Of a stretch of DNA of 64,000 nucleotides, positions 9,255 to 17,700 are shown piece after piece. Every line of letters begins with the position of its first letter. The stretch's first letter is position 1. Under the pieces are notes generated by a model. It saw nothing but the letters and a program-made list of their open reading frames with translations, ran no database searches and was not told the origin of the DNA. The DNA is taken from assembly GCA_963755985.1 (NCBI GenBank), contig CAVWLO010000002.1:1147847-1211846 (forward strand). The letters run 5' to 3'. The stretch is from DASXMT01 sp963755985. Lineage in GTDB: Bacteria; Actinomycetota; Acidimicrobiia; Acidimicrobiales; RAAP-2. A program made the position numbers and the translations under genes.

Positions 9255-10093
9255 GCACCCGCGCATTGGTCCTCGGCGGTGGCGGCGTGGCCGGCATCGC
9301 CTGGGAAACGGGGGTGCTGACCGGCCTGGCCGACAGCGGCGTCGACGTCACCGGGGCCGATCTGGTCGTCGGCACGTCCGCCGGATCGACAGTGGCTGCC
9401 CAGGTCACCGGCGACCAGTCGCTCGAGGACCTCTTCGCTCGCCAGGTGGACCCGGACCGAAGTCCGGTCGAGCTGGCTGCGCCTTCGGGCCTGGCCGATC
9501 TGGAGCAATTCTTTGCCGAGGCGGTGGCCGCCACCTCGAGCGCCGTCGAGCTCCGGGTGGCGGTGGGGGCCATGGCCCTCGAGACGGACACCGTTCCCGA
9601 GGAGGTGAGGTTGCAGATCATCGCCGGTCGGCTGCCTCGCCACAGGTGGCCCGACCGGCCCGTTCGCATCGTGGCCGTCGACGCCCTCACCGGCGACGAG
9701 CGGATCTTCGACGAGGGCGGCACTGTTCCACTGGTCAACGCCGTCGCAGCCAGCTGCGCGGTCCCCGGCGTCTGGCCGCCGGTCACCATCGATGGACGCC
9801 GGTACATCGACGGCGGCTTCCGCTCGGTCCTCAACGCCGACCTGGCCGAGGGGTTCGATGCGGTGCTCATCCTCGCTCCCATTGACGAGCTGTTGCCGGT
9901 AAGCCCCAACGTCTCGGCCGGTATGGAGAGGCTCAGTGCCGGGTCCCGGGTCCACTTCATCCGAGCAGACGAGGCCGCGGTCGCCGCCTTCGGGCCCGAC
10001 CTCCTCGACCCGGCGGTCCGCGGGCCGGCCGCCCGGGCCGGGCGCGACCAGGGACGGGCGGTGGCCGGTTCCGTGCACGCGCTCTGGGGGTAG
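9251..10093 (+). CDS. Patatin-like phospholipase/esterase
   Basis: The 280 aa protein has the three patatin signatures in order: the glycine-rich oxyanion loop LVLGGGGVAG (residues about 6-15), the nucleophile elbow VVGTSAGST with the catalytic Ser, and the DGG motif in RRYIDGGFRS with the catalytic Asp. Such Ser-Asp dyad enzymes hydrolyse acyl esters of lipids. The start codon lies inside the stop of the flavoprotein gene (ATGA), so the two are co-translated, an uncommon partnership. No signal peptide is visible, so it should act in the cytoplasm or at the inner face of the membrane, possibly freeing acids or alcohols for the oxidative steps. Confidence 0.92.
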   Translation: MSTRALVLGGGGVAGIAWETGVLTGLADSGVDVTGADLVVGTSAGSTVAAQVTGDQSLEDLFARQVDPDRSPVELAAPSGLADLEQFFAEAVAATSSAVELRVAVGAMALETDTVPEEVRLQIIAGRLPRHRWPDRPVRIVAVDALTGDERIFDEGGTVPLVNAVAASCAVPGVWPPVTIDGRRYIDGGFRSVLNADLAEGFDAVLILAPIDELLPVSPNVSAGMERLSAGSRVHFIRADEAAVAAFGPDLLDPAVRGPAARAGRDQGRAVAGSVHALWG

Positions 10094-10121
10094 CCGCCCC
10101 GACCAGAGGATCCCGCCGTGG

Positions 10122-11198
10122 TCAGTCGGCGACGTCCGAGATGGCCAGCACGGTGCGGGCGACGGTGCTCGTGGCCATGTCGTCGAAGGCGCGCCCGATG
10201 TCCTCGATCGGGTACACGTTGGTGACCATCTCGTCCAGCTTCATCAGCCCCGCCCGGTAGAGCTTGAGGTAGGTGGGGACGTCGTGATGGGGCTGGGCCG
10301 AGCCGTAGCGACATCCCATGACGTTCTTGTCCAGCCACAGGTCACGGGACAGGAACGAGACCTCGGCATCCATCGGAGTGGTCCCGACCAGGACGCAGCT
10401 CCCTCCGCCGGCCAGGGACTCGATGGCCACCCGGCTCAGGTCGGAGCGTCCGACGCACTCGAACGAGGAATCCACTCCGTCCGGGCAGATCTGGCTGATG
10501 GCCTCCCCGCTGTCCTTGCCGTCCATCCCGAGGAAGTGGGTGGCCCCGAACTGTCGGGCCATGGACTCCTTGCCCGGGTTCACGTCGACCGCGACGATGG
10601 TGGTGGCGCCGGCGATCCGACTTCCCTGGATGGCGTTGAGCCCGATGCCGCCGACGCCGAGAACCAGGGCGCTCGAGCCCCGTTCGACCTTGGCCCGGTT
10701 CAGGGCGGCACCGGCGCCGGTCAGGACGGCACAACCGAGCAGCGAGGCCACCCGCACGGGCACGTCGTCGTCGATGCGGACGGCCTGGTTCTCGTGCACG
10801 ACGGTGCGCTCGCTGAACACGCCGGCCTGGGCGAACGTGTACGCCGGTGCTCCCCGGTAGGTGAAGGGCTGGCTGAGGCCGCCGAGCGACGAACGGCAGT
10901 GGGTCGGCCGCCCACGATCGCACTGGTCGCAGGCCCCGCAGTAGCTGAGGGTATGCAGCACCACGTGGTCGCCCACGGCCACCTTGGTCACCGCCGAGCC
11001 GACCGCCTCCACCACCCCTGCCCCCTCGTGCCCGAGGACGACGGGAGTGGGGTAGGCGATCGTACCGTTCACCACGCTGTAGTCGCTGTGGCATACCCCG
11101 GCATAGGCGATGTGCACCTCCACTTCGCTCGGCTCGGGTCGACGGACCTCCAGCTCCTCGGTGACGTCGATGGACCCGTTCCAGACGATGCCCTTCAT
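10122..11198 (-). CDS. Zinc-dependent alcohol dehydrogenase (MDR superfamily)
   Basis: A 358 aa medium-chain dehydrogenase with both zinc sites. Catalytic ligands appear in GVCHSDYSVV and LGHEGAGVVE; the structural lobe has four cysteines in CGACDQCDRGRPTHC. The cofactor site GVGGIGLNAIQG precedes an acidic residue in IVAVDVNPG, which favours NAD(H). It resembles class III-like and mycothiol- or NAD-dependent aryl/alkyl alcohol dehydrogenases of actinobacteria. The ATG has AAGGAG 8 nt upstream. The LLM gene lies upstream on the same strand with a 43 bp gap, so they may be one operon. It converges on the patatin gene. Confidence 0.93.
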   Translation of the reverse strand: MKGIVWNGSIDVTEELEVRRPEPSEVEVHIAYAGVCHSDYSVVNGTIAYPTPVVLGHEGAGVVEAVGSAVTKVAVGDHVVLHTLSYCGACDQCDRGRPTHCRSSLGGLSQPFTYRGAPAYTFAQAGVFSERTVVHENQAVRIDDDVPVRVASLLGCAVLTGAGAALNRAKVERGSSALVLGVGGIGLNAIQGSRIAGATTIVAVDVNPGKESMARQFGATHFLGMDGKDSGEAISQICPDGVDSSFECVGRSDLSRVAIESLAGGGSCVLVGTTPMDAEVSFLSRDLWLDKNVMGCRYGSAQPHHDVPTYLKLYRAGLMKLDEMVTNVYPIEDIGRAFDDMATSTVARTVLAISDVAD

Positions 11199-11241
11199 GA
11201 CTCGCTCCTTGCCATCGGTGCTGACGCCGTCTCGGGCCCGC

Positions 11242-12381
11242 TCAACCGACGGGCTCGGCTGCCAGCTCGTGGAGGGCGGGCAGCACTTCCTTGGCAATCA
11301 GCCGCATCGTCTGCTCGCCGGCGTCAGCGGGCATGCCGCCGTAGCGGGGGTGCAGGATGATCTCGTCACAGTTGGTGCGACCCATGAGCTTTCTGATGCG
11401 CTCGATGCACTGGTCGGGGGTGCCCCACATGTGATCACCGATCAGGTAGTTCGACTCCTCGATGGATTGGGACTCGCGGACTCGGGCGGCCCGCTCGGCG
11501 TAGTGTGAGTAGCTGGCCAGGCCGTCGAAATGGGTGCCGAAGAACTCATAGTGCCGGTAAGCCGACTCTACGTAGCTGGTCAGGTAACGCTCGGCGTACT
11601 CTTTGGCCTCCGCCTCGGTCTCGGCGCAGTAGGCCCAGACCACGATGGTCGGGGACGCCGGCCCGTAGCCGTGCTCGGACCGGATGGTGGAGTACTCCTC
11701 GAGCTCGGCGCCGTACTCCTCCATCGGCTTTTGGGGGATGACGAAGGCCTTCAGGCCGTTGGCCGCGGCGATGGCCACCGACGCCGGGCTGCCCCAGGCA
11801 CAGGCCATGTTGTCGATGATCTTTTGGCCATTGCGGCACCGGGGTCGCATCTCGGTCTCGGGGATGGTGAAGATCTCGCCGTCATACGAGAACCGGTCGG
11901 AGGTGAGGGCCAGCTTCATGATGTCGAGCACCTCTTGGAAGCGCGGTCGCGACTCCTCCATGTTCATGCCCAAAGAGCCGTATTCCCGCCGTCCGATACC
12001 GCGTCCGACGCCCAGCTTCAGCGCGCGGTCCTCCCCCATCACCTCCTGGAGGAACGCCACCTGCTCGGCCAGGCGCAGGGGCTGGTGCCAGGGCAGGACG
12101 GTGACCATGGTCCCGAGGTCGATCCTCGAGGTCCGACCGGCCATGTAGGTGAGGAACTGCAGCGGGTTCGGCGCCATCTGGTATGGGGTGACGTGGTGCT
12201 CCACCGACCACAGGCTGTCGAACCCCAGCTCCTCGGTGAGGTCGGCCATGGCCAGTTCCTCTTGCAAGATGTCCCAGTCGGGCGTGGCCGGGGCCGGAGG
12301 AACGTCCTCATGGCGCTCGGACGCCTCGAAGCGATCCCAGTCGTCGGTATTCGAAAAGTGCATACCGATTCCAACACGCAT
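11242..12381 (-). CDS. LLM class flavin-dependent oxidoreductase
   Basis: A 379 aa luciferase-like monooxygenase-family protein. It opens MRVGIGMHFSNTDDW, then EELGFDSLWSVEHH, a pattern shared by bacterial luciferases and actinobacterial F420-dependent enzymes, and continues with VLPWHQPLRLAEQVAFL and LKLGVGRGIGRREY. The ATG at 12381 follows a GGGAG. It is the longest of the four LLM proteins here. F420 rather than FMN as cofactor is inferred from the likely host. It lies between a Zn alcohol dehydrogenase and an alpha/beta hydrolase, all on the minus strand. Confidence 0.88.
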   Translation of the reverse strand: MRVGIGMHFSNTDDWDRFEASERHEDVPPAPATPDWDILQEELAMADLTEELGFDSLWSVEHHVTPYQMAPNPLQFLTYMAGRTSRIDLGTMVTVLPWHQPLRLAEQVAFLQEVMGEDRALKLGVGRGIGRREYGSLGMNMEESRPRFQEVLDIMKLALTSDRFSYDGEIFTIPETEMRPRCRNGQKIIDNMACAWGSPASVAIAAANGLKAFVIPQKPMEEYGAELEEYSTIRSEHGYGPASPTIVVWAYCAETEAEAKEYAERYLTSYVESAYRHYEFFGTHFDGLASYSHYAERAARVRESQSIEESNYLIGDHMWGTPDQCIERIRKLMGRTNCDEIILHPRYGGMPADAGEQTMRLIAKEVLPALHELAAEPVG

Positions 12382-12554
12382 GGCAACTCCCAGTGGTACT
12401 CGAGGTTGGGCAGGGCCCAAGAGTCGATTGTCAGGTTATCTGTACTCGCGGGCCGGCGCTGGGGGCAATTCGGGCCTGAATGCCCATGTTCTGGCGTCCG
12501 TCACAAGCTGACTGCTGTGCCTCGGATCGAGGTCGTCGGCGACGCAACCCGAGG

Positions 12555-13419
12555 TCAGAGGTGGGCGAGGAACCAGTCCCGGGCCGCACCACTGGTCGCC
12601 TCGAAGGCCTCGCCGTAAACGGCGTAGTGGTCGCCGGCCACCGTGACCAGCCGCTTGGGCTCGAGGGCCCGGTTGTAGGCGCCCAGCGCGTCGGCCGCCG
12701 GGGTCATGGTGTCCCCGGTGGGGACGATCATCAACAGTGGCGTCGGGCTGATGCGCTCGATGAAGGCCGCCGGTTCGTACTCGGCATAGAGCTCCCACGA
12801 CCGCAGGGTGATCTCGTTCTTCCAGTTCTCGACGCACTCGGGCGGCAGCGAGCGGATGAACCGGACCGAGTCGCTGTCCTCGGCAAAGGCCTGGACCACG
12901 GCGGGGGGCTCGCCGCGCTCGGCGGGCCAGCCGGTCCTCGGCGAACCACTGGTACAGTTCGGCCAGGCCAGCCGGGGAGTTGCGGGCGATGGAGTTGTCG
13001 CGGCCGCTGATGGTCATGGCCTGGGACACGACGCACTTCACCCTCCGGTCGGCGGCGCCGACAGCGAGCACGTGGCCACCCGAGTAGCTGGTCCCCCAGA
13101 TGCCGATGCGCCCGGCATCCACGTCGGGGTGCCCAGCCAAAAAGGTGACGGCATCCTTGTAGCCGCGCTGCTGCTTGACCGGGTCGAGCTCCCGGCGGGG
13201 CAGGCCGTCGCTGGTCCCGCAGTTGATGTGGTCGTAGTTCAGCACCATGAAACCGGCATCGGCGAAGACCCGCGGGTAGTCGTGGTGGCCGAACACCTCC
13301 TTCACCCCGCCGAATCCCCCCGTGACCACGACCGCCGGATGGGGCCCGTCGCCGTCGGGGGCGTACAGCCAACCCCGGAGGGTCGCACCTTCGGACGTGA
13401 ACTCGACGTCTTGTTTCAC
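12555..13419 (-). pseudogene. Alpha/beta hydrolase (dienelactone hydrolase/S15-like), broken by one frameshift
   Basis: Two frames together encode one hydrolase of about 287 aa. The first, from a GTG at 13419, gives the N-terminus (GGFGGVKEVFG), an HINCGTSDG strand and the nucleophile elbow GIWGTSYSGGH. It continues out of frame near 12905. The second frame carries the rest: the acid PTGDTMTPA, the catalytic His in VAGDHYAVYG, and the end DWFLAHL. The switch lies in a run of six G (C on the coding strand) at 12903-12908; with five, the reading is continuous. This may be a sequencing error rather than a real pseudogene, because all three catalytic residues are intact. GAGGTAG precedes the GTG. 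Confidence 0.8.
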
Positions 13420-13557
13420 TGGACTACCTCGTCTCTCAAGGTTTCAATCCCTGCGGTGGATCTTCTGCGGTGGTCGATCGCTGCGGGCGGACTGGTCAGG
13501 TGCACGGCATCGTCCCCCGGTCTACGCGATCATGACCGGACGACCAGAGGAGGACCG

Positions 13558-13983
13558 ATGACCATGGAGGCATGGGAGACGGCAGCCCGCGAGGAGATCC
13601 GTGAGCTCGTCGCCCGGTACACGCACTTGGGGGATGGTGGTCGGATCGACGAGCTGGTGATGCTGTTCGAGCCCGACGCCGTCTTCGAAACAGACGCCGA
13701 ACCGGAGCCGCTCCAGGGCCGCGACGCGGTTGGCGCGTTGCTGGGTGGCCTGGCCGACGACCACGGCGGCCAAACGGGCCAGACCTACATGCGCCACAAC
13801 GTGTCCAACCTCACCATCGAGTTCGAGAGCCCCACGGTGGCCACGGGCGCGGCATACTGGTTCGTGATCAGCGACAACGGGCTCTGGCGCTGGGGCCGGT
13901 ACCGCGACACCTACCGGCGCGACGGGGATGGCCCGTGGCGCTTCGCCCGCCGCAAGGTGCGGGCCGACCCCCAGATCGGCTGA
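13558..13983 (+). CDS. SnoaL-like (NTF2-fold) protein
   Basis: A small 141 aa protein of the SnoaL-like/NTF2 fold. It begins with the usual helix REEIRELVARYTHLGDGG, then the strand MLFEPDAVFE and later YMRHNVSNLTIE, with the late RYRDTYRRDGDG pattern. This cone-shaped fold hosts steroid isomerases, polyketide cyclases, dehydratases such as BaiE, and many proteins of unknown role. Start ATG has a strong AGAGGAGG site 5 nt upstream. It is divergent from the hydrolase gene and converges on the Liv ATPase gene, with a hairpin made from both stops. It is one of four such proteins in the window. Confidence 0.8.
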   Translation: MTMEAWETAAREEIRELVARYTHLGDGGRIDELVMLFEPDAVFETDAEPEPLQGRDAVGALLGGLADDHGGQTGQTYMRHNVSNLTIEFESPTVATGAAYWFVISDNGLWRWGRYRDTYRRDGDGPWRFARRKVRADPQIG

Positions 13984-14021
13984 CGCCGACCAAAGAGGGT
14001 CGCTCCGACCGAGCGGCGTCA
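13981..14021. terminator. Bidirectional hairpin between convergent genes, stem includes both stop codons
   Basis: TGACGCCG (13981-13988) pairs perfectly with CGGCGTCA (14014-14021), and an inner stem GGTCG/CGACC (13998-14002 with 14006-14010) closes a 3-nt loop. The first three bases of the outer arms are the TGA stops of the SnoaL gene (plus) and of the Liv ATPase gene (minus). No clear T-run follows on either side, so rho-independent activity is only likely, not shown. Confidence 0.5.
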
Positions 14022-14798
14022 ATCGCCCCTACCGTCCCCAGGGCGGCTGCCCGTCTCACCGGGCGCAGCCCGGTTTCGACCCAGGTAGAGGTCCCTGACC
14101 ATCTCGGTGTCGTCGAAGTCTGCGACCGGGCCCGAGGCGGCCACACGCCCGGCCTCGATGACGATCACGTCGTCGGCAATGGCCAAGGCGTTGTCGACCA
14201 CCTGCTCCACCAGCAACACGGCCAGCCCGTCGCGCTTCAGGCCGTCCACCATGGCGAACACCTCGCTGGCGATAGCCGGGGCCAGCCCGGCGGACGGCTC
14301 GTCGAGCATGAGCACGGTGGGCTCGGGGATGAGCGCTTGGGCGATGGCCAGCATCTGTTGTTGGCCCCCCGAAAGGCGCCCGGCCATCATCTTCCTTCGT
14401 TCGGCCAGCATCGGGAAGCGCTCGTAGGCCCGGTCGACCGAGGCCTGCAGGCGTTGACCCTTACGAAGGAACGGGCGCTTCACCGTGTACCCCCCGAGAA
14501 GCAGGTTCTCCTCCACCGTTCGCCGATGGAAGACCCGCTTTCCCTCCTGTACGTAGGCCAACCCGGAGCGTACCCGCTCGAACGGTGTGAGGCGCCCGAG
14601 CGTGAGCTCACCCAGTCGGACCTGTCCGGACCGGACCGTGGGCAGGAACCCGGCCACCGCGTTCAGCAGCGACGTCTTGCCCGCTCCGTTCCTCCCGAGG
14701 ACGACGGTGACATGCCCGGCCTCGACCGACGCCGACACGCCCCAGAGCACCTGCAGGTCGCCGTAGCCACCGGCGATGGAGTCCACGGTCAAGAGCAA
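14019..14798 (-). CDS. livF: Branched-chain amino acid-type ABC transporter ATPase (LivF)
   Basis: A 259 aa ATPase: Walker A GRNGAGKT, signature RLSGGQQQM, Walker B VLMLDEPSAGLAP and the switch His region LLVEQ. AYVQEGKRVFHRRTVEENL is characteristic of the LivF branch. It energises uptake with the LivH/LivM permeases encoded upstream. The start is a TTG at 14798, preceded by GGAG in the 10-nt gap after the stop of the fused permease-ATPase gene; no ATG or GTG in frame lies nearer the family N-terminus. In this context hydrophobic carboxylates or amides are likelier substrates than amino acids, but that is inference. Confidence 0.92.
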   Translation of the reverse strand: MLLTVDSIAGGYGDLQVLWGVSASVEAGHVTVVLGRNGAGKTSLLNAVAGFLPTVRSGQVRLGELTLGRLTPFERVRSGLAYVQEGKRVFHRRTVEENLLLGGYTVKRPFLRKGQRLQASVDRAYERFPMLAERRKMMAGRLSGGQQQMLAIAQALIPEPTVLMLDEPSAGLAPAIASEVFAMVDGLKRDGLAVLLVEQVVDNALAIADDVIVIEAGRVAASGPVADFDDTEMVRDLYLGRNRAAPGETGSRPGDGRGD

Positions 14799-14808
14799 CG
14801 TTGCTCCA

Positions 14809-16725
14809 TCAACGCGGCTCTACCGTCGGTGCCGCGGAACCGGCGTCAGCCGACTCCAGCTCATCGATGGTATCGGTGGCGTCCCGCGAGCCGGTGTACT
14901 CCTCGAGCACCCGCCGATTGGACTGGATCTCTGCCGCCGTGCCCGAGGCGATCAGCGAACCCTGGCTCAGGACATGGATCCGGTCGGCGATCTTCAGCAC
15001 CAGGGGGAAGTTGTGCTCCACGAGGACCACCGTCCCGCCGGCCCGTCGTATCATCTCGATGGCCTCTTCCAGTCGACGGATGTCCTCCTCGTCCAGACCC
15101 GAGCCGACCTCGTCGAACAGGAACACCTTCGGCTCGGCGGCCAGCGACCTCGCCACCTCCACCAGCCGGCGCGTGCCCAGGGGAAGCGACGTCACCTCCG
15201 AGTCGGCAACGTGCTCGATACCCAACAGGGCCAAGAGCCGGAGCGCCTCGGCGTCAGTCTCCCGCGAGCCGCGCCAGTAGGAAGGCAGCCGGAGGATGGA
15301 CGCGGCCATGGACACCCGATGGGTGACGTAGCGCCCCGTCGACACGAAGGCTCGGGCCCGCATGCCCTGGGGGATGAGCGGTGTCTGGAACGTTCGCGCC
15401 ACCCCGGCCCGGGCCGACCGGAAGGGCGCCAGCCCACCGAGCTCCACCTCTCCGAGACGGATGGATCCGGCTGTGGGCCGATAGAAACCACACACCAGGT
15501 TGAGCAACGTCGTCTTGCCCGATCCGTTCGGGCCGATGAGTGCAGTCACCTCTCCGGGTGCGGCATCGAGGGTGACGTCGTCGACGGCGGTCACGCCACC
15601 GAAGTCCTTGCGCAGGCCGGTCACGGTCAGCACCCTCCCGGAGAGGTGACCGATGACCGGGGTGACCTCGTCGCCCGACGACCGGACCGCCGAGTCGGCC
15701 AGGACCGGGGGACCGGCCGACCCAGTGGGCGCCGAGCCGGGCAGCCAGCCCCGACGGCGGCCCTGGCTCAGCCCGGACCGGATGAGCCCGGCGACGCCGT
15801 CGGAGAAGACCAGGCCGGCCACGACCAGGAACGCCCCGTAGACGATGAGGGAGTAATTCTGGAACGAGGCGATCCGCTCCGGACCGAGCTGGAGGACGGC
15901 CGCCCCGAAGATGGCGCCGTAGACGGACTGGGAGCCGCCCACCACCGAGGCCGTGAGGATGGTGAAGACCAGGGCGAAGGCGAACGAAGACGGCGAGATG
16001 TAGGAGGACAGGAAGGCGAACAGCACGCCGGCGATCCCGGCCGGGATGGCTCCCACTACGTAGGCCAACAACTTCAGCCGGTACACGGAGATGCCGAGGG
16101 TGGCGGCCAGGATGGGGCTCTGCTTCAACACCAAAAAGGCGTCACCATGAGACGAGGTGACGAGGTTCCGGAATACGGCGAACCAGATGATGGTGACGGC
16201 GATGACGAATGCGTAGAAGCCGTCGCCGACGAGCTGGGCGCCGAAGATGGTGGGGACCGGGATCCCCGACAGGCCGAGCGACCCGCCCGTCTGCGAGGAC
16301 AGGAGATCGAGGACGTTGGGGATGATGATGACGAGGAAGAAGGTGACCATGGCCAATGACCAGCCGCCCAGGCGCAGCCCGGGGATTCCCGACACGAACC
16401 CGACCACGACCGCACCCCCCATGGCGGCGAGTAAGCAGAGCAGGATGTCAGTGACGCCGTGGCTCACGGCCAGGTACCCGGCGACGTACGCACCCACTGC
16501 GTACAGCGCGACCTGGCCCAGGGCAAGCTCGCCGGCGTAGCCGAGGCTGATGTTGAGCCCGCTCACCACCAGGGCGAGGATGGCAATCAGGATGAACTGG
16601 CGGGACCAGTAGGCCCCGAGGCCGAGCCACGGGGCCACCAGCACCAGTATCCCGAGGGCCATCATCGACAGCGGGCGGGCGGCGGCCCGGAGCCAGGGCA
16701 CGGTGGACGGCGGTCTGGGCGCCAC
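14809..16725 (-). CDS. Fused Liv-type permease (LivM) and ATPase (LivG)
   Basis: The 638 aa product joins two usually separate subunits. Residues about 20-310 are a LivM permease with many hydrophobic segments and the family motif ISLGYAGELALGQVA. Residues about 370-620 are a LivG ATPase with Walker A GPNGSGKT, a C-loop that reads LPLGTRRLVEVAR in place of LSxGQ, and Walker B KVFLFDEVGSGLD, followed by VVLVEHNF. The linker is rich in Pro, Gly and Ser. The GTG start overlaps the last base of the LivH stop, so LivH and this protein are co-translated. Such fusions occur in actinobacteria but are a minority arrangement. Confidence 0.92.
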   Translation of the reverse strand: MAPRPPSTVPWLRAAARPLSMMALGILVLVAPWLGLGAYWSRQFILIAILALVVSGLNISLGYAGELALGQVALYAVGAYVAGYLAVSHGVTDILLCLLAAMGGAVVVGFVSGIPGLRLGGWSLAMVTFFLVIIIPNVLDLLSSQTGGSLGLSGIPVPTIFGAQLVGDGFYAFVIAVTIIWFAVFRNLVTSSHGDAFLVLKQSPILAATLGISVYRLKLLAYVVGAIPAGIAGVLFAFLSSYISPSSFAFALVFTILTASVVGGSQSVYGAIFGAAVLQLGPERIASFQNYSLIVYGAFLVVAGLVFSDGVAGLIRSGLSQGRRRGWLPGSAPTGSAGPPVLADSAVRSSGDEVTPVIGHLSGRVLTVTGLRKDFGGVTAVDDVTLDAAPGEVTALIGPNGSGKTTLLNLVCGFYRPTAGSIRLGEVELGGLAPFRSARAGVARTFQTPLIPQGMRARAFVSTGRYVTHRVSMAASILRLPSYWRGSRETDAEALRLLALLGIEHVADSEVTSLPLGTRRLVEVARSLAAEPKVFLFDEVGSGLDEEDIRRLEEAIEMIRRAGGTVVLVEHNFPLVLKIADRIHVLSQGSLIASGTAAEIQSNRRVLEEYTGSRDATDTIDELESADAGSAAPTVEPR

Positions 16726-17591
16726 TAGACCTGTCTCTCCACGGCTCCGCCAAAGAGGCCACGGGGCCGGGTCAGAAGGATGAGTAGGAAGAGGGCGAAC
16801 ACGACGATCTGGGGCCAGTCGGCGTTGGTGTACCGGGACACTTCGGCGTAGATGATCCCGGTGGCGAAGCCCCCGATCAGCGACCCGATCTGGCTACCCG
16901 AGCCGCCGATGGCAATGGCCACGAAACCGAAGATGGCCAGGTTGTCACCGAGCCCAGGGTTGGCGTATGTCCCCGACCCGACCACGACGCCGAAGGCGCC
17001 GGCGATGAGCCCGGCCAGGGCGAACGCCCCGATGGCCAGCATCCGTACGTTGACACCGCGGGCCATGGCCGCCTCGCGGTCCTCGGCCGAGGCCAACGAG
17101 GCCAGCCCGACGACGGTCTTCTTGGACATGAGGTGCAGGCCCAACCCGAGCACGATCACGAGCACGATGAGCAGGAGCGACGTCGGCTCGATCGTGCCAC
17201 CGAGCAGGCTCAGCGGCTTGGACGACAGTGGAGCCGGGACAGTGAGGGGCTGCGAGCCCCAGATCCGCAGCACGATCCCGTCGATGGCGACGGCGACGCC
17301 GACGCTGGTGATGAGCGTGGCGCGCGAGTCCCGCCGCCCCATCAACGGCCGAATGGCCACGCGCTCCTCGACCACGGCGATCAGGGCCACGGCCAGCGCC
17401 CCGATGAGGATGGTGGGCACCAACGGGAGCTTCAGCGTCACCGCGGCGAAGTAGGCCAGGTAGGTCCCGAGCATGATCAGCTGGGCGTTGGCGAAGTTGA
17501 AGACACCCGACGCCAGGAGCACGACGTTGTACCCCACGCCCACCAGCGCGTAGAGGGCGCCGTCGGACAGCCCCGACCACAGGGTGGTCAT
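16725..17591 (-). CDS. livH: Branched-chain amino acid-type ABC permease (LivH)
   Basis: A 288 aa polytopic membrane protein. It has the LivH N-terminal pattern LYALVGVGYNVVLLASGVFNFANAQLIMLGTYLA in essence (residues about 12-45), then seven or more hydrophobic helices, and the cytoplasmic EAA-like loop around REAAMARGVNVRM that contacts the ATPase. It ends on RPRGLFGG, typical of the family. The ATG at 17591 has only a weak ribosome site. It sits 109 bp after the substrate-binding gene and overlaps the fused gene by one base. Confidence 0.92.
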   Translation of the reverse strand: MTTLWSGLSDGALYALVGVGYNVVLLASGVFNFANAQLIMLGTYLAYFAAVTLKLPLVPTILIGALAVALIAVVEERVAIRPLMGRRDSRATLITSVGVAVAIDGIVLRIWGSQPLTVPAPLSSKPLSLLGGTIEPTSLLLIVLVIVLGLGLHLMSKKTVVGLASLASAEDREAAMARGVNVRMLAIGAFALAGLIAGAFGVVVGSGTYANPGLGDNLAIFGFVAIAIGGSGSQIGSLIGGFATGIIYAEVSRYTNADWPQIVVFALFLLILLTRPRGLFGGAVERQV

Positions 17592-17700
17592 CGACGCCGG
17601 CGGTGCACTGCCACCCGGACAGCTAGCGGGTCGTCACCCCGAACGGGGGTCTCCGGGAGCCCAGGGCCGGCAGCCGCCTCCATCCCGGTCCCCCGTTTCC

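Noticed and set aside
6606..9266. 886-codon open frame on the minus strand
   Set aside because: Antisense to the flavoprotein gene and out of frame with the binding-protein gene; no domain.
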